Assembly (NCBI GenBank): GCA_007135385.1
Contig: SLIY01000356.1
Coordinates: 1-16,756 of the forward strand
Direction of reading: 5' to 3'
Source of the DNA: Leptolyngbyaceae cyanobacterium CSSed165cm_216
GTDB lineage: Bacteria > Cyanobacteriota > Cyanobacteriia > Phormidesmidales > Phormidesmidaceae
Length of the DNA: 16,756 nucleotides
Positions 9,001 through 15,498 of this stretch are shown piece by piece. The notes below the pieces were generated by a model. The model was not told the DNA's origin, searched no databases, and worked only from the letters and a program-made list of their open reading frames with translations. The stretch's first letter is position 1, and each line of letters begins with the position of its first letter. The translations under genes were made by a program, and so were the position numbers.

Positions 9001-12000
9001 GATGGTCAAGCAGGGATTTTGCTTGATTCACCCATTACCTCCGGTGGCGGCGCTGTAACGCTGACCGGTACCGGCAATACTGGAAGTGGAATCGTCCTAT
9101 TTGACGGCTCTGTTAACAGCGGTGGCGGTTCGATCACGATGGCAGGCACTGGTGGCTTTGGCGGAATTCTGAATGTTGCCCCCATCTCCAGTGGTGGCGG
9201 TGACATTAACCTGACCGGTGCAGGCACGTTTAATTCAGGTATCAGCCATTCAGGCTCGATCAACAGTCAGGGGGGGAACATTAGCCTAACGACAATTAGT
9301 GAAGCGCTTTTTTCCGGCGGTACGATTGCCGCCCAAGCCGGGAATATCCTCCTCACCAGTGATAATCCCGTGCTTTTCGGCCCCATTACGGGAACGGGGA
9401 CGCTGACCATCCGGCAGACCACGCCCAGTTTGCCCATTAGCCTGGGTGGCTCTGAGTTTGCTTCTTTAAACCAGTTTGAACTGGATCAACTGGGTAATGA
9501 CTTTAGCAGCCGCACCATTGGCCAGGTGGGCAATACCGGTGCCATCACCCTTGAACCGTTTACCCTGACCAGCCCCCTGACCCTAAATGGCGGGGTGATC
9601 ACTGGCCCGGCCCAAAACACCACCTGGGCGCTTGACCCCGACGGTAGCTTGGCGATCGGTGGGTTTGGGGCACCCCTGCGCCTGGTGAACCCCACCGAGG
9701 TGATCGGCGGCGAGGATGTCACCAATACAGTGCTGGGCAGTGCGGGGAACGATACACTCACCGTCATTGGTGATGGCACGGCCTTGTTTAGGAATATTCG
9801 CTTTTCGAATATCAATGCCTTTGATGGCGGCGGCGGCTTCAATACGATCGCAGGCACCAGCGGCGATGATTACTTTGTGGTGACCGGCAACACCAGCGGC
9901 TTTACTCGGAATTCTGACTTTTTGCCCGACATTAATTTCGTCAATGTGGGCGCGATCGCAGCCGCTGGGGGCCAGCAAGACGTAGTTGAACTGGCCGGGG
10001 TTCCCCTGAATATGACTGTCACGGGCGGTAGTGGCACCCTGTTTCTGGCCAGCCAGGGAGCCGTAACCCTGAATGCCGACGTTACCACCCCCGGCAACCT
10101 GGTGGTTTCCGCCAGCCAGGGGGACATAGCCCAGGTAGGGGGTCAGGTGACAGTGGGTGGCGACACTAGTCTAGATGCCCCCGGCAACATTGGTCTGCTG
10201 GGCAACAACGACTTTAATACGGTAAGCATCACAGCGGCCCAGAATGTGGCGCTGCGCGATCGCCATAACCTGCAACTGAACGACCTGACGTTTTCTGGCA
10301 GTCTACAGGCCATCGCTGCAGGCGATTTAACCGCCACTACCAACTTGGGCCCTGGGGTCAGCCCCACCCCCTTGACCCTGGCCGCCGACAGCGTGATCGC
10401 CCCCCTGACCGCTGACAGTATAGCCGCCGATAGCACCGGTGGCGTTAACCTGACCAGCGGCGGCAACCTGACCACCGCCGACATTACCGCCCCCGGTGCC
10501 CCGATTTTCCTGGATGCGGCGGACGCTATCACCACCGGCAACCTCAATAGTAGGGGCGGGAATGGGGGTGCGGTCACCTTGCAGGCGGGCGATCGCATCC
10601 AGGTCAACACGATCAATGCCCAGGGAGCCAGCCTGGGCGGAGCCATCACGGCCATTACTCCTAGCACCTTCCAGGCCCTGGGTAGCTTCCTGGACCAAAA
10701 CCAGGTGCTAGCCAGCCTCTCCACCGTGGGCGGTAGGCGCGGTGATGCCATCACCCTCGGCTATGGCCCTTTCAGCTTTACATTGGGTGATCCTGGGGTA
10801 AATGGGACCCAGGCCGCGATTACCACCGGAGATGTTAATCTGCCGCCCGACCCCGCTAACCCCATAGTCGGCAGCCGGATTTTTGGCCGCGGCCAGCCCG
10901 GTGAAGTGCAGCTGATTTCCTTGGGAAATGTCCCCAGGGACCCGATTATCCCCACCGACACTGACTCTCTGCAAATCGAAGTTCCTATTACCCCAGATCT
11001 CACCGATGCGATCAGCCAGGATGAGGATAGACCTAAATTAACCAGCGCCGGCCAAGCCTTATCAGAGGAGCAGCTTGCCCTGGCAGAAGAGGACACCAAT
11101 CGTGACTTTGCCAATCATTTTGGCAATTTAATTAAACCCGCCCGCGAGGTCAGCCTAGAAGAAGCCCAGGCTACCCTGCAGGATATTCAAGCCCAAACCG
11201 GGGAAGTACCCGCCATTTTGTATGTCAGGTTTAGTCGCTCAGGGGAAGACAGTGGGCCAAGGGCTAAAGCAGGCGAATCTGAGCTGGAACTGCTGTTGAT
11301 TCCCCCTGAGGGTATCCCCAGTCGGATCCAGGTGCTCAATGCCCCTCGCCAGATGGTGATCAGAACCCAAGAGCAGCTGCGACGACAGATCACCAACCCC
11401 AACCTGACCCACCACGCGGCCTATCTGCCCACGGCCCAACGGCTCTACAACTGGATCATTGAGCCGATTAAAGACGAGCTCACAGCTGCCGGTATCACCA
11501 ACCTGGGCTTCATTCTGGATGGGGGGCTGCGCACCATGCCTCTGGCAGCCCTGCACAGTGGCGAACAGTTTTTGATTGAAGAGTTCAGCCTTGGCCTGAT
11601 TCCCAGCCTGGGGCTGGTGGATACCACCTACGTCAATCTCAACCGCCAGTCGTCGTCCCTGGTGATTGGCGGCACGTCGCAGTTTATTAACCAACCGCCC
11701 TTGCTAGCCGCTGGAGTTGAAATGACAGCACTACAAGCATTTTGGCCTGGCAGCACCAAGGTGGCTGATAGTGGATTTACCTTCGAGGCCCTGCAGCAGT
11801 CCCGCCGTCAGGCCCAGATTATTCACCTGGCGACCCACGCCCAGTTTTTGCGCGGTGCGCCGGAGCAATCCTATCTGCAATTTTTTGATGGTCGTTTGCG
11901 GCTCAATCGGGTGCCTGATCTGGGTTGGTTTGACCCCCAGGTAGAGCTGGTTACCCTCAGCGCCTGCCAAACTGCCATGGGCAACCTGGAAGCTGAACTG

Positions 12001-12312
12001 GGGTTTGCCGGGTTTGCCCTGGTGGCGGGGGCCAAGTCTGCCCTGGCCAGTCTGTGGCAAGTCAGCGACGAGGCCACCGCTGGCCTGATGACGACCTTTT
12101 ATCAACAACTCGACCAACAGGCCACCAAAACTGAAGCCCTGCGCCAGGCCCAGTTGGCCATGCTACGGGGCGACATTTCCACCGACGGTGGCCAGTTGCT
12201 GTGGCCAGGGGGTGCTCTGCCCTTGCCCCCAGAGCTAACCTGGGATCGCCCCCAGGATTTGCGTCACCCGTTCTATTGGGCCGCATTTACAGTCGTGGGC
12301 AGCCCCTGGTAG
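6070..12312 (+). CDS. TpsA filamentous-haemagglutinin-type exoprotein with C-terminal CHAT protease domain
   Basis: The frame opens at an ATG at 5974, but 5974-6069 encodes only repeat-derived and Pro/His-rich sequence. The ATG at 6070 begins a clean signal peptide (MYSPLLLTPLLLLP... to ALA), so I prefer it (2080 aa), although no Shine-Dalgarno is visible. Numbering from 5974: residues 57-300 are the TPS secretion domain with the NPAGI motif at 145-149. About 330-1650 is a Gly/Thr/Ile-rich beta-helix stalk with tandem coils. About 1714-2112 is a CHAT domain, with catalytic His1955 in HLATHA and Cys1998 in TLSACQTA, and the typical end HPFYWAAFTVVGSP. Its exporter is almost certainly the TpsB at 29-1660. 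CHAT domains are caspase/separase-like cysteine proteases, so this would be a secreted or surface-displayed protease, a self-processing adhesin, or both. Substrate and final location are unknown. GC falls sharply inside the stalk (17/60 at 8341-8400 against 42/60 at 10441-10500). Confidence 0.9.
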   Translation: MYSPLLLTPLLLLPALAPAALAQSMIIPAADGTGTLVLPDGSTYTITGGTRSGDGANLFHSFEQFGLTATEVANFLADPSVQNILGRVVGGNASMIDGLMQVSGSSANLYLINPAGILFGPNSALNLDGSFTATTASGIGFGDDWWPAVGDSNYEALVGNPTAFTFGSEPGALVNAGNLAVNPGEVITLASGSVIALGTLRAPGGEVIVMAVPGENLVSIRPAGSRLSLELATLPEGVQPGDPLPFSPLDLPSLLRAGEPQVTTGITANDDGTVSLPGVAASLPTTPGAALVSGTVDVAGETGGTVQVLGDRIAVTAATIDASGRQGGGQVLIGGEYRGQGPLPTASRTYVDAQSTIRADAVENGDGGEVIVWAEEGTRFDGTITARGGATDGDGGFVEVSGRDTLAFNGQVDVSAANGAMGSLLLDPTNITISAAASSPGVEDLGGLPNILAADLPGDVTINSTTLENQVGNIILEASNNITIAPGLSLTFVPGGSITFTADADGDQVGDFTMDTAATIQALGRSLTITGAAVTAGNLDVNDSTAAAGDIRIVSSTGDLTVGNITTSADSAFPFAGDVTLSAPGGSVTTGDINAIGFIPGVFSGDGGSINLSAEHGIQTGNINALSGSTFGGSITLTSNSGSISTGDLSSLSFFGGGGRDITLSARNGSITTGTLEAYGNFTRVGGAITLSAAPSESITLRGNIATDNNSISLNGPVIVGGNITIGNRLTSGNITFSDTVTGNNPLSSLTVAAGAGDITFNNADGNISRLNNLTIETSGMAEFNSAIETFGALNLITDNPVVRAPLIGSGTLQIQPFTSTTPISLGGTGDLAVTFLNQAEINQLGNGFSSITIGNSVGTGNITLDGNVTFSDPTTLQTLGSIDTRGGTLSGIDDASLTLEANQIATGAVSTAGQPITLDGTLGGGSGPVFIDGPLTTNGGNIIISGADPVEQGVNVRAALNSGGGSITITGTSNGFDGQAGILLDSPITSGGGAVTLTGTGNTGSGIVLFDGSVNSGGGSITMAGTGGFGGILNVAPISSGGGDINLTGAGTFNSGISHSGSINSQGGNISLTTISEALFSGGTIAAQAGNILLTSDNPVLFGPITGTGTLTIRQTTPSLPISLGGSEFASLNQFELDQLGNDFSSRTIGQVGNTGAITLEPFTLTSPLTLNGGVITGPAQNTTWALDPDGSLAIGGFGAPLRLVNPTEVIGGEDVTNTVLGSAGNDTLTVIGDGTALFRNIRFSNINAFDGGGGFNTIAGTSGDDYFVVTGNTSGFTRNSDFLPDINFVNVGAIAAAGGQQDVVELAGVPLNMTVTGGSGTLFLASQGAVTLNADVTTPGNLVVSASQGDIAQVGGQVTVGGDTSLDAPGNIGLLGNNDFNTVSITAAQNVALRDRHNLQLNDLTFSGSLQAIAAGDLTATTNLGPGVSPTPLTLAADSVIAPLTADSIAADSTGGVNLTSGGNLTTADITAPGAPIFLDAADAITTGNLNSRGGNGGAVTLQAGDRIQVNTINAQGASLGGAITAITPSTFQALGSFLDQNQVLASLSTVGGRRGDAITLGYGPFSFTLGDPGVNGTQAAITTGDVNLPPDPANPIVGSRIFGRGQPGEVQLISLGNVPRDPIIPTDTDSLQIEVPITPDLTDAISQDEDRPKLTSAGQALSEEQLALAEEDTNRDFANHFGNLIKPAREVSLEEAQATLQDIQAQTGEVPAILYVRFSRSGEDSGPRAKAGESELELLLIPPEGIPSRIQVLNAPRQMVIRTQEQLRRQITNPNLTHHAAYLPTAQRLYNWIIEPIKDELTAAGITNLGFILDGGLRTMPLAALHSGEQFLIEEFSLGLIPSLGLVDTTYVNLNRQSSSLVIGGTSQFINQPPLLAAGVEMTALQAFWPGSTKVADSGFTFEALQQSRRQAQIIHLATHAQFLRGAPEQSYLQFFDGRLRLNRVPDLGWFDPQVELVTLSACQTAMGNLEAELGFAGFALVAGAKSALASLWQVSDEATAGLMTTFYQQLDQQATKTEALRQAQLAMLRGDISTDGGQLLWPGGALPLPPELTWDRPQDLRHPFYWAAFTVVGSPW
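8455..8664 (+). repeat. Stalk module copy 1 in the TpsA-CHAT gene
   Basis: A roughly 70-residue unit running LITDNPV...GSGTL...PISLGG...NQAEINQLGNGFSSITIG...GTGNITL. It matches a second copy at 9349-9552 in order and spacing. Such GFSSITIG units recur in cyanobacterial haemagglutinin-like proteins. Confidence 0.75.
8881..9336 (+). repeat. Six tandem beta-helix coil repeats in the TpsA-CHAT stalk
   Basis: Units start at 8881, 8953, 9037, 9115, 9187 and 9262, spaced 72, 84, 78, 72 and 75 bases (24-28 residues). Each opens with [N/T/S]-[S/N]-G/Q-G-G-x-I/V-x-[I/L/M], for example NSGGGSITI, TSGGGAVTL, NSGGGSITM and SSGGGDINL. This is the size of one turn of a right-handed beta-helix. The DNA copies have diverged, so they are old. 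Confidence 0.75.
9349..9552 (+). repeat. Stalk module copy 2 in the TpsA-CHAT gene
   Basis: The unit runs LLTSDNPV...GTGTL...PISLGG...NQFELDQLGNDFSSRTIG...NTGAITL, parallel to copy 1 at 8455-8664. The six coil repeats lie between the two copies. Confidence 0.75.
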
Positions 12313-12515
12313 GCCAATGAGCAGATGGGGACAGGATAGATAACTAGCTGTGATCACAACAGATAAACCCAGAAAGTCGTTTCTATGGCTGGCGGTTCCG
12401 TTGGTAGTCGGGGTTGACCTAAGGCTGGCTTCGGGGCTGATTTGTGAAGGATGACTATACCCCAATAACTTTTTACTTTTTAGCAGATGGGCAATTCCCC
12501 TAATTTTCTTGGGCA
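12313..12515. other. Intergenic stretch after the exoprotein gene
   Basis: No gene, and no hairpin followed by a T-run is visible directly after the CHAT gene. The 10-mer ATGACTATAC occurs twice, near 12450 and 12515, which is a minor direct repeat. Nothing else could be supported. Confidence 0.5.
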
Positions 12516-12869
12516 TGACTATACTGCCGCTGGTTGAACAGCAGTAGTCTGCACGCCGATATGAAGGTGGCAGAGCAAACCCGCCTGGCGGAGCGATTGC
12601 AGGGGGAAACCCTAGCCGAAGTCTTGATCAAACTTGGCTGGCAGCGGACCAAGTCATGTACCGCGAGAAACAATGCCATAGGCAGCAATTCGCAGATATA
12701 ACTCAATAATAACCATCAGATCATCCTGCGGGGTTTCCTAAACCAGGAGGACAAGGAACTCGTCGAAGCGGTTTTGCCTCTGCAGTACACTAGAGCTATA
12801 ACCCGCTTGCTGGAGTTTAACCCCGCATCACGATGGCTTACCAAAGGCAATGTTTTGACTGGCGAGTAA
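12516..12869 (+). pseudogene. Interrupted reading frame of unknown origin
   Basis: One frame bounded by TGA at 12516 and TAA at 12867 is broken by a single TAA at 12699. The first part has an ATG at 12561 and 46 codons (MKVAEQTRLAERLQGETLAE...). The second part runs IILRGFLNQEDKELVEAV, then LPLQYTRAITRLLEFNPASR, and stops at 12869. Both parts have protein-like composition (amphipathic, Leu/Glu-rich). I do not recognise the family. The tail overlaps the start of the DUF2808-like fragment in another frame. It may be a decayed gene, or chance. Confidence 0.3.
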
Positions 12870-13066
12870 CGTCACTGATCGTCGGCCTCAGTGGGCTGCC
12901 GTTGGTCAACCTATCTGTGTCACGGCAGCCCGTTGCCGCCATTCAATATGCCGACGGTACGGTTGGGTTTTCCTACCCACTGCGGCTGATCGATTCAGCT
13001 TCTACGAGCGGAATGGACGCCGCTGGTCCTGAAGGCAGGGGTCGGATGTTGGGTGTCGGATGTTAG
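12833..13066 (+). pseudogene. Truncated DUF2808-like protein fragment
   Basis: The 77-codon frame begins with a signal-peptide-like stretch (residues 12-36). It continues with AIQYADGTVGFSYPLRLIDS, which resembles the start of mature cyanobacterial DUF2808 proteins (AIQ-ADGT-F--PPRLV). After about residue 59 the similarity stops. From codon 67 the frame runs through a heptamer tract and ends in low-complexity sequence. A normal DUF2808 protein is roughly 150-200 residues, so most of the domain is missing. This is probably a dead remnant; expression of a short secreted peptide cannot be excluded. Identification is from memory of the family pattern only. Confidence 0.5.
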
Positions 13067-13075
13067 GTGTCGGCA
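13032..13075 (+). repeat. Heptamer tandem repeat (GTCGGAT / GTTGGGT)
   Basis: Units GTCGGAT, GTTGGGT, GTCGGAT, GTTAGGT and GTCGGCA lie at 13041-13075, preceded by one AAGGCAG at 13032-13038. The tract has a 14-base period made of two 7-mers. It lies at the broken end of the DUF2808-like fragment. Confidence 0.7.
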
Positions 13076-13116
13076 TCCCCTCTTGGCAGGGGCAGGGGTG
13101 GGTTATTAAGACACCT

Positions 13117-14514
13117 TTACGACATATCGGCCTGGAACTCGTCTTCGCCGCCCACATGGGTGGTTTTGACCCAGCGCAGCCGTTTAGGCCGCACCGACAG
13201 GCGCAGGGTCATGGTGGCAATCACCAGCAGCCAGTGCAACATGTAAATGTTGCCCCACAGGGTTTGTAGTCCTGTGGCCCAAAGGGCTTGGGGCCGGGTG
13301 CGGCGCAGACCGCAGAACATCCCCATCATAGAGAGGGTCACAGCCAACCCCGACACAGGTAAAAACAGCGGCAACCGATGACGCCATAGGGCCATGACAA
13401 AATCGGGAAACGCGATCGCGGGAAGGCCGTACTGAATCGTCCAGAAAGCGGCCATATCCAGGGTCTTTGCGGGGGAAAGGCGATTTTGGGCAATCAATCG
13501 CCAATAGTCGAGGTAGCGTTGATAGCCCCCTTCTGCCCAACGGTTACGCTGGTGCCAGAGAGCCAGAGGTCGTTCCACCCCTTCTTCACCCACCGCAGGG
13601 TGCAGCAGAAATTGAATCGACCAGCCGCTGAAATGGAGCCGCAGGGTCAAATCCAAATCATCGGTAATGGTTTCCTCGTTCCAGCCACCGCACTGGGCCA
13701 GGGCCGCCCGCCGCACAAACTGACCATTCCCCCGCAGTTCGCCAATGCCACCTAGGCTGATGCGCTGCTGCTGAAAATAGCTATCTAGGGCCATTTCTGC
13801 CTGCTGGCCACGGGTACAGAGATTTTTAGCGCGGTTAACCACTGCTTTTTGCACCTGTACCGCCCCAACTCCATCGCTATCAAATAGGGGAACCACGTGG
13901 CGCAGCAGGTCTTTAGGCACTCGGGCATCGGCATCAAACACACCAATGATGTCCCCTAGGGTGTCAGGCCATACCTGGTTTAGAGCCCCTGATTTACCCC
14001 CCGTCGCCCCAGGGCTGCGGCGCAAAATCCGCAGCTGAGGATATTTGGCCGTTAGCGCTTTCAGCCGCTGGGGGGTCCGGTCTGTACTGTTGTCGTCAAT
14101 AACCCAGACATCGTAGCGATTGGTGGGATAGTCGAGTTGGCCTAGGGCGGCGACCAGTTTGTCAACCACGGCCTCTTCATTTTTAGCCGCCACCAGCAGG
14201 GACACATAGGGCCAGGTGGCCCAGGTATCGTAGCTAGCTAAGGACGCCCCCTTACCCCCTACTTGCATCGAGGGGCGGGGGGTAGGGGCGGCAGCAGGGC
14301 TGGCCAGCAGTACCCTCAGGGCATGGGTGGTCAACATTACCATCAACCCGATCACAAACCAGCTACCCCACGACACCAGATGCAACCCGACGGTGCCGCC
14401 CCACAGCATGGTTAAGGTTAACGCTGCCTTGCGCCGACGTCCGGCATAGCCAGGATAGTCTTCAATTTCAAGGTCATCCAACGGGGTAAACAGGCGATCG
14501 CGAAAGTTAACCAT
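13117..14514 (-). CDS. mgdA: GT2 glycosyltransferase, probable monoglucosyldiacylglycerol synthase
   Basis: Membrane-bound processive-type GT2 enzyme. Helices at about 32-68 precede a catalytic domain (about 100-335). Visible motifs are VIDDNSTD (D140, D141), the metal-binding DAD at 194-196, TDD at 284-286 and QRNRW at 322-326. C-terminal helices follow at about 355-440. The start (FRDR...PLDDLE...P.Y.GRRRKAA...LWG), the end (RPKRLRWVKTTH) and the 465-residue length resemble the cyanobacterial glucolipid synthase MgdA (Synechocystis Sll1377). That enzyme transfers glucose from UDP-glucose to diacylglycerol, the first step towards thylakoid galactolipids. The start is the Met before VNFRDR. 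The gene is alone on this strand and divergent from the next one. The GT2 family is certain; the substrate is inferred and another cellulose-synthase-like specificity is possible. Confidence 0.72.
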   Translation of the reverse strand: MVNFRDRLFTPLDDLEIEDYPGYAGRRRKAALTLTMLWGGTVGLHLVSWGSWFVIGLMVMLTTHALRVLLASPAAAPTPRPSMQVGGKGASLASYDTWATWPYVSLLVAAKNEEAVVDKLVAALGQLDYPTNRYDVWVIDDNSTDRTPQRLKALTAKYPQLRILRRSPGATGGKSGALNQVWPDTLGDIIGVFDADARVPKDLLRHVVPLFDSDGVGAVQVQKAVVNRAKNLCTRGQQAEMALDSYFQQQRISLGGIGELRGNGQFVRRAALAQCGGWNEETITDDLDLTLRLHFSGWSIQFLLHPAVGEEGVERPLALWHQRNRWAEGGYQRYLDYWRLIAQNRLSPAKTLDMAAFWTIQYGLPAIAFPDFVMALWRHRLPLFLPVSGLAVTLSMMGMFCGLRRTRPQALWATGLQTLWGNIYMLHWLLVIATMTLRLSVRPKRLRWVKTTHVGGEDEFQADMS

Positions 14515-14758
14515 GAACCAGCGCCAGCAGCACTACAGAAACAACTTAAAAACCAAGGCTAATATCCCCAAGCAACAGCAGCACCTGGCTAGCCCTCAGC
14601 CTACACCTATCATCCCCGATTTTGCAGGTAAAGTTTCCAATGATATCCCTAGCCAACAACTGGGGAATGCTAGCCTTAGCACTCTTCCTTGCGGACTGAT
14701 CCACCGCTAAGGTTAGGGGTACACTGATAGCCCATAGCCCAGGCAACTGATAAAAGCC
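14515..14758. promoter_or_regulatory. Divergent intergenic region between mgdA and the 128-residue gene
   Basis: The 244-base gap must hold promoters for both divergent genes. A TACACT at 14720-14725 could be a -10 element for the rightward gene, but I see no convincing -35. The short open frames on either strand here look non-coding. Confidence 0.35.
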
Positions 14759-15145
14759 ATGCCCATGCGTTTGACATTTGAGGAAATCCAACCGGCAGGA
14801 AAACAGGATGTAAGCGTTTACGTGCCCTATTACCAGGGTAATAAGCGCACAGCGCTTCCCTATGCCATTTCCCTATATAAACAAGGCAATTTGGAAGGGG
14901 AGAGGCTGATTGAAGGGGGTGACAGTATCCCGTTCGTAGCCACCTGGAATGTGTCTACCCTACCCGCTGACCTAACCCGGTGTCGCATGCAGTTTGATGA
15001 CGATGCTGATTTGTCCTATGAAATCACGATGGCCACTTTCGAGTTTGTGGACTTTTTATTTGATGTGATTGTGGCCCTGCGACAAAAGCGCATCCCAGAT
15101 TTTTCTAAAGGGTTTTACCGGAAGCTGCTACGGCTAGAGGACTAG
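14759..15145 (+). CDS. Small conserved-looking protein of unknown function
   Basis: A 128-residue soluble protein with no signal peptide or membrane helix, and not recognised. It has a mixed beta/alpha composition: beta-rich to about residue 95 (LTFEEIQPAG, VSVYVPYYQGN, YAISLYKQGNLEGERLI, EITMATFEF), then a helical end (VDFLFDVIVALRQKR, FYRKLLRLED). An acidic DDDADL lies at 84-89. Two in-frame ATGs open it (14759 and 14765), and the second (MRLTFEEI) fits equally well. There is no Shine-Dalgarno. Codon use matches its neighbours. It is separated from the genes on both sides by gaps above 240 bases, so it is probably transcribed alone. Confidence 0.7.
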   Translation: MPMRLTFEEIQPAGKQDVSVYVPYYQGNKRTALPYAISLYKQGNLEGERLIEGGDSIPFVATWNVSTLPADLTRCRMQFDDDADLSYEITMATFEFVDFLFDVIVALRQKRIPDFSKGFYRKLLRLED

Positions 15146-15151
15146 TACCGC

Positions 15152-15186
15152 AAGGCAGAAGAACGAAGACAGAAGGACGAAAAGGA
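15152..15186 (+). repeat. Heptamer tandem repeat (AAGGCAG type)
   Basis: Five consecutive 7-mers: AAGGCAG, AAGAACG, AAGACAG, AAGGACG and AAAAGGA. The first unit is identical to units at 5949-5955 and 13032-13038 in other gaps. The tract starts 6 bases after the preceding stop codon. Confidence 0.7.
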
Positions 15187-15208
15187 ATTCCAGGGTACAC
15201 AAGGGTTT

Positions 15209-15240
15209 CCGCCTTAGCAAATAGGCGGGTTACTTCCGCC
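15209..15240. other. Alternative hairpins from CCGCC / GGCGG / CCGCC
   Basis: CCGCCT (15209-15214) can pair with AGGCGG (15223-15228). GGCGG (15224-15228) can instead pair with CCGCC (15236-15240). The two stems exclude each other. No T-run follows, so this is not a standard terminator. Confidence 0.4.
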
Positions 15241-15251
15241 GCAAAGGACTA

Positions 15252-15279
15252 GTGCCGGGTGTCGGGTGTCGGGTACAGA
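15252..15279 (+). repeat. Heptamer tandem repeat (GTGTCGG type)
   Basis: Units GTGCCGG, GTGTCGG, GTGTCGG and GTACAGA. They share the GGGTGTCGG core with the tract at 13041-13075. Confidence 0.65.
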
Positions 15280-15300
15280 TGCGTTAACGGGTTGTTCTAC

Positions 15301-15355
15301 CCTCCAGTTGCTCTATCGATAATTAAAAAAACGATAGGATGACATCAACTGGAGG
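15301..15355. repeat. Nested perfect inverted repeat
   Basis: The outer arms CCTCCAGTTG (15301-15310) and CAACTGGAGG (15346-15355) pair over 10 of 10 bases. Inside them, CTATCG (15313-15318) pairs with CGATAG (15332-15337) around an AT-rich loop. Internal spacers are 2 and 8 bases. It is not followed by a T-run. Confidence 0.65.
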
Positions 15356-15467
15356 CTAAAAACGTTAGACCAACAGGATGATTGTGATATTGTGCCCACT
15401 GGGGATCTAAGGTCAAGGTTTTGTCGAGCACTACCCTCAGCAATGTCCAATGATCGCCCCTGGTTAC

Positions 15468-15473
15468 TATACT
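15468..15473 (+). promoter_or_regulatory. Possible -10 element TATACT for the DRTGG gene
   Basis: TATACT lies 25 bases before the GTG start, which would give a short leader containing the Shine-Dalgarno. No good -35 is seen at 16-18 bases. Confidence 0.3.
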
Positions 15474-15483
15474 GCGACCTATA

Positions 15484-15490
15484 GGGAGGA
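15484..15490 (+). promoter_or_regulatory. Shine-Dalgarno GGGAGGA deciding a GTG start
   Basis: GGGAGGA lies 8 bases upstream of the GTG at 15499. This optimal spacing fixes the start of the DRTGG gene at a non-ATG codon. Confidence 0.7.
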
Positions 15491-15498
15491 CCTGCGGC

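Noticed and set aside
7649..9951. Absence of GCGATCGC sites through the exoprotein stalk as evidence of foreign origin
   Set aside because: Gaps of similar length occur elsewhere in the window (2115-4343 and 10596-13412), so absence here is not informative. Only the GC shift is.
12580..12705. Sequence reading LAADQVMYREKQ in another frame, faintly like the tail of a GGDEF domain
   Set aside because: The match is about a dozen residues, there is no GGDEF core nearby, and the frame is short.
13077..13092. CCCCT/AGGGG hairpin downstream of the minus-strand glycosyltransferase, as a terminator
   Set aside because: The stem is only 5 pairs and no T-run follows on the minus strand.
14513..14710. 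65-codon open frame in the divergent intergenic region
   Set aside because: It is Gln/Pro-rich, low in complexity, has no Shine-Dalgarno, and overlaps the promoter zone of the glycosyltransferase.
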